Assembly: GCA_023259235.1 (NCBI GenBank)
Contig: JAHFQQ010000143.1
Location: 1 to 8,636, forward strand
Source: Polaromonas sp.
GTDB taxonomy: Bacteria; Pseudomonadota; Gammaproteobacteria; Burkholderiales; Burkholderiaceae_C
Direction: 5' to 3'
DNA length: 8,636 bases
Numbering within the stretch: the first letter of the stretch is position 1; every line of letters starts with the position of its first letter. A model generated the notes under the pieces. That model worked only from the letters and a program-made list of their open reading frames with translations. It ran no database searches and was not told the DNA's origin. Shown in pieces: positions 5,484-8,636 of this stretch. Made by a program: the position numbers and the translations under genes.

Positions 5484-6254
5484 CCAGCCGCCGTCCATGT
5501 TCCAGGCGACGCCGCGCACATTATTGCCCGCGGGCGAGCAGAAAAACACGGCTAGCGCACCGAGTTCTTCGGGCGTGGTGAATTGCAGCGAGGGTTCTTT
5601 TTCACCCAGCAGTTGCTGCTTGGCCGCATCATCGGAGATGCCCGCCGCCGCAGCCCTGGCATCCACCTGTTTTTGCACCAGCGGCGTCAGGACCCAGCCG
5701 GGGCAGATGGCGTTGCAGGTCACTCCCGTGGTGGCGTTTTCAAGGGCCGTCACTTTGGTCAGGCCGACAATGCCGTGTTTGGCGGCCACATACGCTGATT
5801 TTTCAGCCGAAGCGACCAGGCCATGCACCGAGGCGACGTTGATGATGCGCCCCCATCCTTTGCCCTTGTTGGCCGCCTGCATGGCAGGCAGCGCCAGCCG
5901 GGTGGCGTGAAAGGCGCTGCTCAGGTTGATCGCGATCACGGCGTCCCATTTCTCAACCGGGAAGTTTTCGATTTTTGCGACATGCTGAATGCCCGCGTTG
6001 TTGACCAGAATATCGACCTGGCCAAACTGCGTCGCGGCAAACTTCATCATGTCTTCAATCTCGGCCGGTTTGCTCATGTCGGCACCGTGGTAGGCCACCT
6101 TGACGCCAAGCGCGGCGATCTCCGCCTTGGGACCGTTCACATCGCCAAAGCCGTTCAGGACGATGTTGGCACCCTGGGCTGCCAGGGCTTTGGCGATACC
6201 CAGGCCGATCCCGCTGGTGGAGCCGGTGACGAGCGCTGTTTTACCTTTGAGCAT
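5472..6254 (-). CDS. bdhA: 3-hydroxybutyrate dehydrogenase (SDR family)
   Basis: A cytosolic NAD-dependent enzyme that interconverts (R)-3-hydroxybutyrate and acetoacetate, a step in use of PHB-derived monomer or ketone bodies. The 260-aa length is typical. The classical SDR motifs are present: TGSTSGIG (10-17), NNAG (85-88), and the catalytic S142, Y155 and K159 in the SAYVAAKHG context. Family-specific substrate residues are visible: Q90 and H91 after NNAGI, H144 in ASVHG, K152, W187 in CPGWVLTP, and Q196, matching the hydroxybutyrate dehydrogenase pattern known from Pseudomonas enzymes. The C terminus NVRGVAWNMDGGWTAQ is also typical. A good ribosome site, GGAGA at 6265-6261, lies six bases from the ATG at 6254. 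The gene is divergent from the alpha/beta hydrolase (105-bp gap) and convergent with the FAD oxidoreductase. Nothing is missing or broken. Confidence 0.95.
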   Translation of the reverse strand: MLKGKTALVTGSTSGIGLGIAKALAAQGANIVLNGFGDVNGPKAEIAALGVKVAYHGADMSKPAEIEDMMKFAATQFGQVDILVNNAGIQHVAKIENFPVEKWDAVIAINLSSAFHATRLALPAMQAANKGKGWGRIINVASVHGLVASAEKSAYVAAKHGIVGLTKVTALENATTGVTCNAICPGWVLTPLVQKQVDARAAAAGISDDAAKQQLLGEKEPSLQFTTPEELGALAVFFCSPAGNNVRGVAWNMDGGWTAQ

Positions 6255-6359
6255 GAAGATTCTCCATATGAATTACGATACTTTTGGCGCAGTTTGAAAA
6301 GTGTGCCTCGAAAAAAATCAAAAATCATTATCAACCCTGAGCCGCGGACTGCCTGCACC
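6255..6359. promoter_or_regulatory. Divergent promoter region between bdhA and the alpha/beta hydrolase gene
   Basis: This 105-bp gap must carry the bdhA promoter and probably that of the hydrolase. It is AT-richer than the flanking genes, including an A7 run (6310-6316) and ATCAAAAATCATTATCAA-like sequence around 6317-6334. The bdhA ribosome site GGAGA is at 6265-6261 on the minus strand. I could not assign -35/-10 boxes with confidence, and saw no clear operator palindrome. Confidence 0.4.
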
Positions 6360-7280
6360 ATGACCGAACCTGCCCTGTACCATGCAAATTGCCCTGATGC
6401 CGCAGGCGGCCATTGCATGGCTTATTGGCAATGGGGCCGGCCTGACGCCAGCCATGTTGTCGTGTGCGTGCATGGCCTGTCCCGCCAGGGGCGCGATTTT
6501 GATGTGCTGGCACAGGCCTTGTGCGAGCGGGCCACGGCGCAGCCTGGCGGCATTCGCGTGGTCTGCCCCGACGTGGCAGGCCGGGGTGAAAGCGACTGGC
6601 TCAAAGACCCGATGGGCTACCAGGTGCCAACTTATGCAGCCGACATGCTGGTGTTGCTGGCGCATCTGCACGCCCAGTCGCCCATCATCACGCTTGACTG
6701 GGTCGGCACCAGCATGGGCGGGCTGATTGGCATGGCGCTGAGCGGCCAGCCCGATCTGCCGATGCCGGTGCCGGTTCGAAAACTCGTGCTGAACGACGTC
6801 GGCCCGGCAGTCGAGTGGCGGGCGATTGAGCGGATTGGCGCTTATCTGGGCCAGGCCCGGTATTTCAGCAGTGTTCAGGAAGCAGCCGACGCCATGTGGG
6901 CGGTTTCCCGGAGTTTTGGTCCCCATACACCGGAACAATGGCTGGCGCTGTCGCGTGCCATGGTCAAGCCGGTGTCAGCCGCTGCCGGCAGCAAGCTGCG
7001 GCTGCATTACGACCCGGCGATCGCTGTGCCATTCAAGCTGCTTTCCGAAGAATCCGCGCAACAGGGCGAGGCTCTGCTCTGGCAGCTTTACGACCATATC
7101 AAAGCCGAGACGCTTTTGCTTCGCGGCGCACAGTCGGATTTGCTGAGTCGCGAGACGGCTCAAGCCATGACGCAGCGCGGTCCCAAGGCCAGGCTGATCG
7201 AGTTTGCGGGAGTCGGACATGCACCCACCCTGGTTGCCAGCGATCAGGTTGCTGCGGCAGCTGGTTTCCTGCTGAGTTAG
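6360..7280 (+). CDS. Alpha/beta-fold hydrolase
   Basis: A 306-aa hydrolase with no visible signal peptide, so probably cytosolic. Visible elements: strand and oxyanion region VVVCVHGLSRQGRDFD (33-48), VVCPDVAGRGESDW (67-80) typical of the superfamily, nucleophile elbow GTSMGG with S118, a helical lid about 150-235, the acid D260 in LLLRGAQSDLL, and the base H287 in GVGHAP. All three catalytic residues are in the expected order. The substrate cannot be told from sequence; epoxide hydrolase, esterase or hydrolase of C-C bonds all fit the fold. Neighbouring bdhA raises the possibility of a hydroxybutyrate oligomer or ester substrate, but that is speculation. The frame stays open upstream to 5823, antisense to bdhA; the ATG at 6360 is chosen because homology-like sequence begins there. 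No clear Shine-Dalgarno is seen. relA follows after 28 bp and may be co-transcribed. Confidence 0.85.
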   Translation: MTEPALYHANCPDAAGGHCMAYWQWGRPDASHVVVCVHGLSRQGRDFDVLAQALCERATAQPGGIRVVCPDVAGRGESDWLKDPMGYQVPTYAADMLVLLAHLHAQSPIITLDWVGTSMGGLIGMALSGQPDLPMPVPVRKLVLNDVGPAVEWRAIERIGAYLGQARYFSSVQEAADAMWAVSRSFGPHTPEQWLALSRAMVKPVSAAAGSKLRLHYDPAIAVPFKLLSEESAQQGEALLWQLYDHIKAETLLLRGAQSDLLSRETAQAMTQRGPKARLIEFAGVGHAPTLVASDQVAAAAGFLLS

Positions 7281-7308
7281 CGTCGGGCATTGAACGGAAT
7301 GAACGTTG

Positions 7309-8636
7309 ATGAAAAAAAATCACGCCCCTGACCTGGCCGCAGGGCCGGACAGCAGCGCCTCGATCATGGCCGCCACGTCCGACAGCCTGTCGGCGCAGCC
7401 GCATGCCCTGGCGCGCGCGCGCGCCTTTGCCGAGCCGTTGCTTGCCGACGAGATCCTGGACACCGGGGAAAATACCCTGGCGCACGCCGATGCCGTTGCC
7501 GCCATCCTGAAATCGATTGGCGGCTCCGAGGCAATGCAGGCCGCCACTTACCTGGTTTATGCCTGCCAGCACCTGAACAGGCCACAGGAAGTCATCACCA
7601 AGGCATTCGGTGCCGACTATGCCGCGCTGGCGATGGAAACCACCAAGCTGGTCCAGGTGCAGCGCCAGGCGCGAACGGCAAACGCCAGGGCGCAGTTGCT
7701 TGACGATGCTGCTGCGCAGACCGAGAACGTGCGCAAGATGCTGCTGGCCTTTTCGCGCGACTTGCGCGTGGTCATGCTGCGATTGGCGTCGCGCCTGCAG
7801 ACTTTGCGCCACCATGCAGCGAGCAGGCAGCCCGCGCCGACGGCGCTGGCGCGTGAGTCGCTGCAGGTGTTCGCGCCGCTGGCCAACCGACTCGGGATCG
7901 GGCAGATCAAGTGGGAAATGGAAGACCTGGCCTTTCGGACTCTGGAGCCCGATACCTACAGGCAAACGGCCCGCATGCTCGACGAAAAACGCGTTGAACG
8001 TGAGAACTTCATGGCTGAGCTGCGTGCTCGTCTGGAACGCGAGCTGAACCAGAACGGCATCGCCGCGCTGGTACAGGGCCGGCCCAAGCACATCTACAGC
8101 ATTGTCAAGAAAATGCGTGGCAAGTCGCTGGATTTTGACCGCGTATTTGATATCCGTGCGCTGCGCGTGATTGCCGCCGATGTGAACGGCTGTTATGCGG
8201 CCCTTGGGTTTGTGCATTCGCGCTTTACGCCCATAGAGGGTGAGTTTGACGACTACATCGCCAAGCCAAAACCCAACGGTTACCAATCCTTGCATACGGT
8301 GGTGCGTGACGAGGCCGGGCGGGCAATCGAGATCCAGATCCGGACCCAGGCCATGCACGACCATGCGGAAAACGGCGTGGCGGCGCATTGGGCCTACAAG
8401 GAGGCTGGCGTCAAGGGTTACAGCGGCGTTACGGCCAGCAGCGAGTATGACGCCAAGATTGCCGTGCTGCGGCAGCTGCTGGCATGGGAGCGGGATCTGT
8501 CCGGTCCGGCAGCCCAGCGTGCACGTGAGGCCAACAAAGGCTTGTTTGAAGATCGCATTTACGTGCTGACCCCCGATGCGGCCATTGTGGAGCTGCCGCA
8601 GGGCGCGACCGCCGTGGACTTCGCCTACAGCGTGCA
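7309..8636 (+). CDS. relA: GTP pyrophosphokinase RelA, monofunctional (p)ppGpp synthetase, C-terminally cut
   Basis: The ribosome-associated stringent-response enzyme, transferring pyrophosphate from ATP to GTP/GDP. The frame opens at the ATG at 7309 and runs off the window after 442 codons, so the ACT/zinc-finger regulatory domains are outside. Residues about 40-200 form the hydrolase-like domain, but the HD catalytic pair is lost: LVYACQHL (82-89) stands where SpoT has LLHDxVED, so hydrolysis is not expected. The synthetase domain (about 250-365) has GRPKHIYSIVKKM (257-269), FDIRALRV (280-287), EFDDYIAKPKPNGYQSLHT (312-330) and EIQIRTQAMHDHAENGVAAHW (341-361, long form of the GTP/ATP site). 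The EFDD (ExDD) motif is the mark of monofunctional RelA, against RxKD in bifunctional Rel/SpoT. The TGS domain starts near 413 (EDRIYVLTPDAAIVELP). An A8 run (7312-7319) occupies codons 2-4 and a (GC)7 run lies at 7411-7424. Ribosome site is weak (GGA about 11 bases upstream). Confidence 0.95.
   Translation, partial: MKKNHAPDLAAGPDSSASIMAATSDSLSAQPHALARARAFAEPLLADEILDTGENTLAHADAVAAILKSIGGSEAMQAATYLVYACQHLNRPQEVITKAFGADYAALAMETTKLVQVQRQARTANARAQLLDDAAAQTENVRKMLLAFSRDLRVVMLRLASRLQTLRHHAASRQPAPTALARESLQVFAPLANRLGIGQIKWEMEDLAFRTLEPDTYRQTARMLDEKRVERENFMAELRARLERELNQNGIAALVQGRPKHIYSIVKKMRGKSLDFDRVFDIRALRVIAADVNGCYAALGFVHSRFTPIEGEFDDYIAKPKPNGYQSLHTVVRDEAGRAIEIQIRTQAMHDHAENGVAAHWAYKEAGVKGYSGVTASSEYDAKIAVLRQLLAWERDLSGPAAQRAREANKGLFEDRIYVLTPDAAIVELPQGATAVDFAYSV

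Noticed and set aside
5823..6359. Upstream extension of the alpha/beta hydrolase frame by 179 codons
   Set aside because: It overlaps bdhA in antisense and crosses the divergent promoter region; hydrolase-like sequence starts only at the ATG at 6360.
7099..8388. 429-codon open frame on the minus strand
   Set aside because: Antisense to relA, whose domains and motifs are clear; the minus frame shows no recognisable family.

Overview
The window looks like chromosomal DNA of a GC-rich betaproteobacterium, most likely in the Comamonadaceae (Polaromonas/Rhodoferax/Acidovorax relatives). This rests on protein character (IspF with KAKT in place of KATT, an OmpR/EnvZ pair close to Bordetella RisA/RisS) and on a short hairpin repeat resembling one I recall as common in that family. 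These are recognition judgements; no database search was possible. No prophage, insertion sequence, CRISPR array, tRNA or rRNA was seen, and no gene-free stretch exceeds about 235 bp.

Layout. (1) 1-929, plus strand: the C-terminal half of ispD (cut by the window edge) followed by complete ispF, two steps of the MEP isoprenoid pathway. (2) 930-1011: a short convergent gap filled by a hairpin repeat. (3) 1012-3258, minus strand: an OmpR-type response regulator followed by its EnvZ-type sensor kinase. Between the two lies a strong hairpin immediately followed by five T residues on the transcribed strand, an intrinsic-terminator structure inside the operon. (4) 3259-3491: a divergent regulatory region with OmpR-like GTTACA boxes, including a 9-bp perfect inverted repeat. 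(5) 3492-4199, plus: an exported SIMPL-domain (DUF541) protein. (6) 4369-5463, plus: an FAD-dependent oxidoreductase of the L-2-hydroxyglutarate oxidase type, convergent with (7) bdhA, 3-hydroxybutyrate dehydrogenase, 5472-6254, minus. Their stop codons are 8 bp apart and share a compact terminator. (8) 6360-7280, plus: an alpha/beta hydrolase, followed after 28 bp by (9) relA, 7309 to the window end, the monofunctional (p)ppGpp synthetase, cut inside its TGS domain.

How the genes work together. Most of the window is ordinary core metabolism and signalling: isoprenoid precursors, osmotic/envelope sensing, ketone-body/PHB oxidation and the stringent response. The least explained signals are non-coding or overlap coding DNA: the intra-operon terminator between regulator and kinase, a repeat family with one intergenic copy and apparent diverged copies inside two coding regions, and the OmpR-like boxes upstream of the regulator. 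I found no convincing novel multi-gene system.
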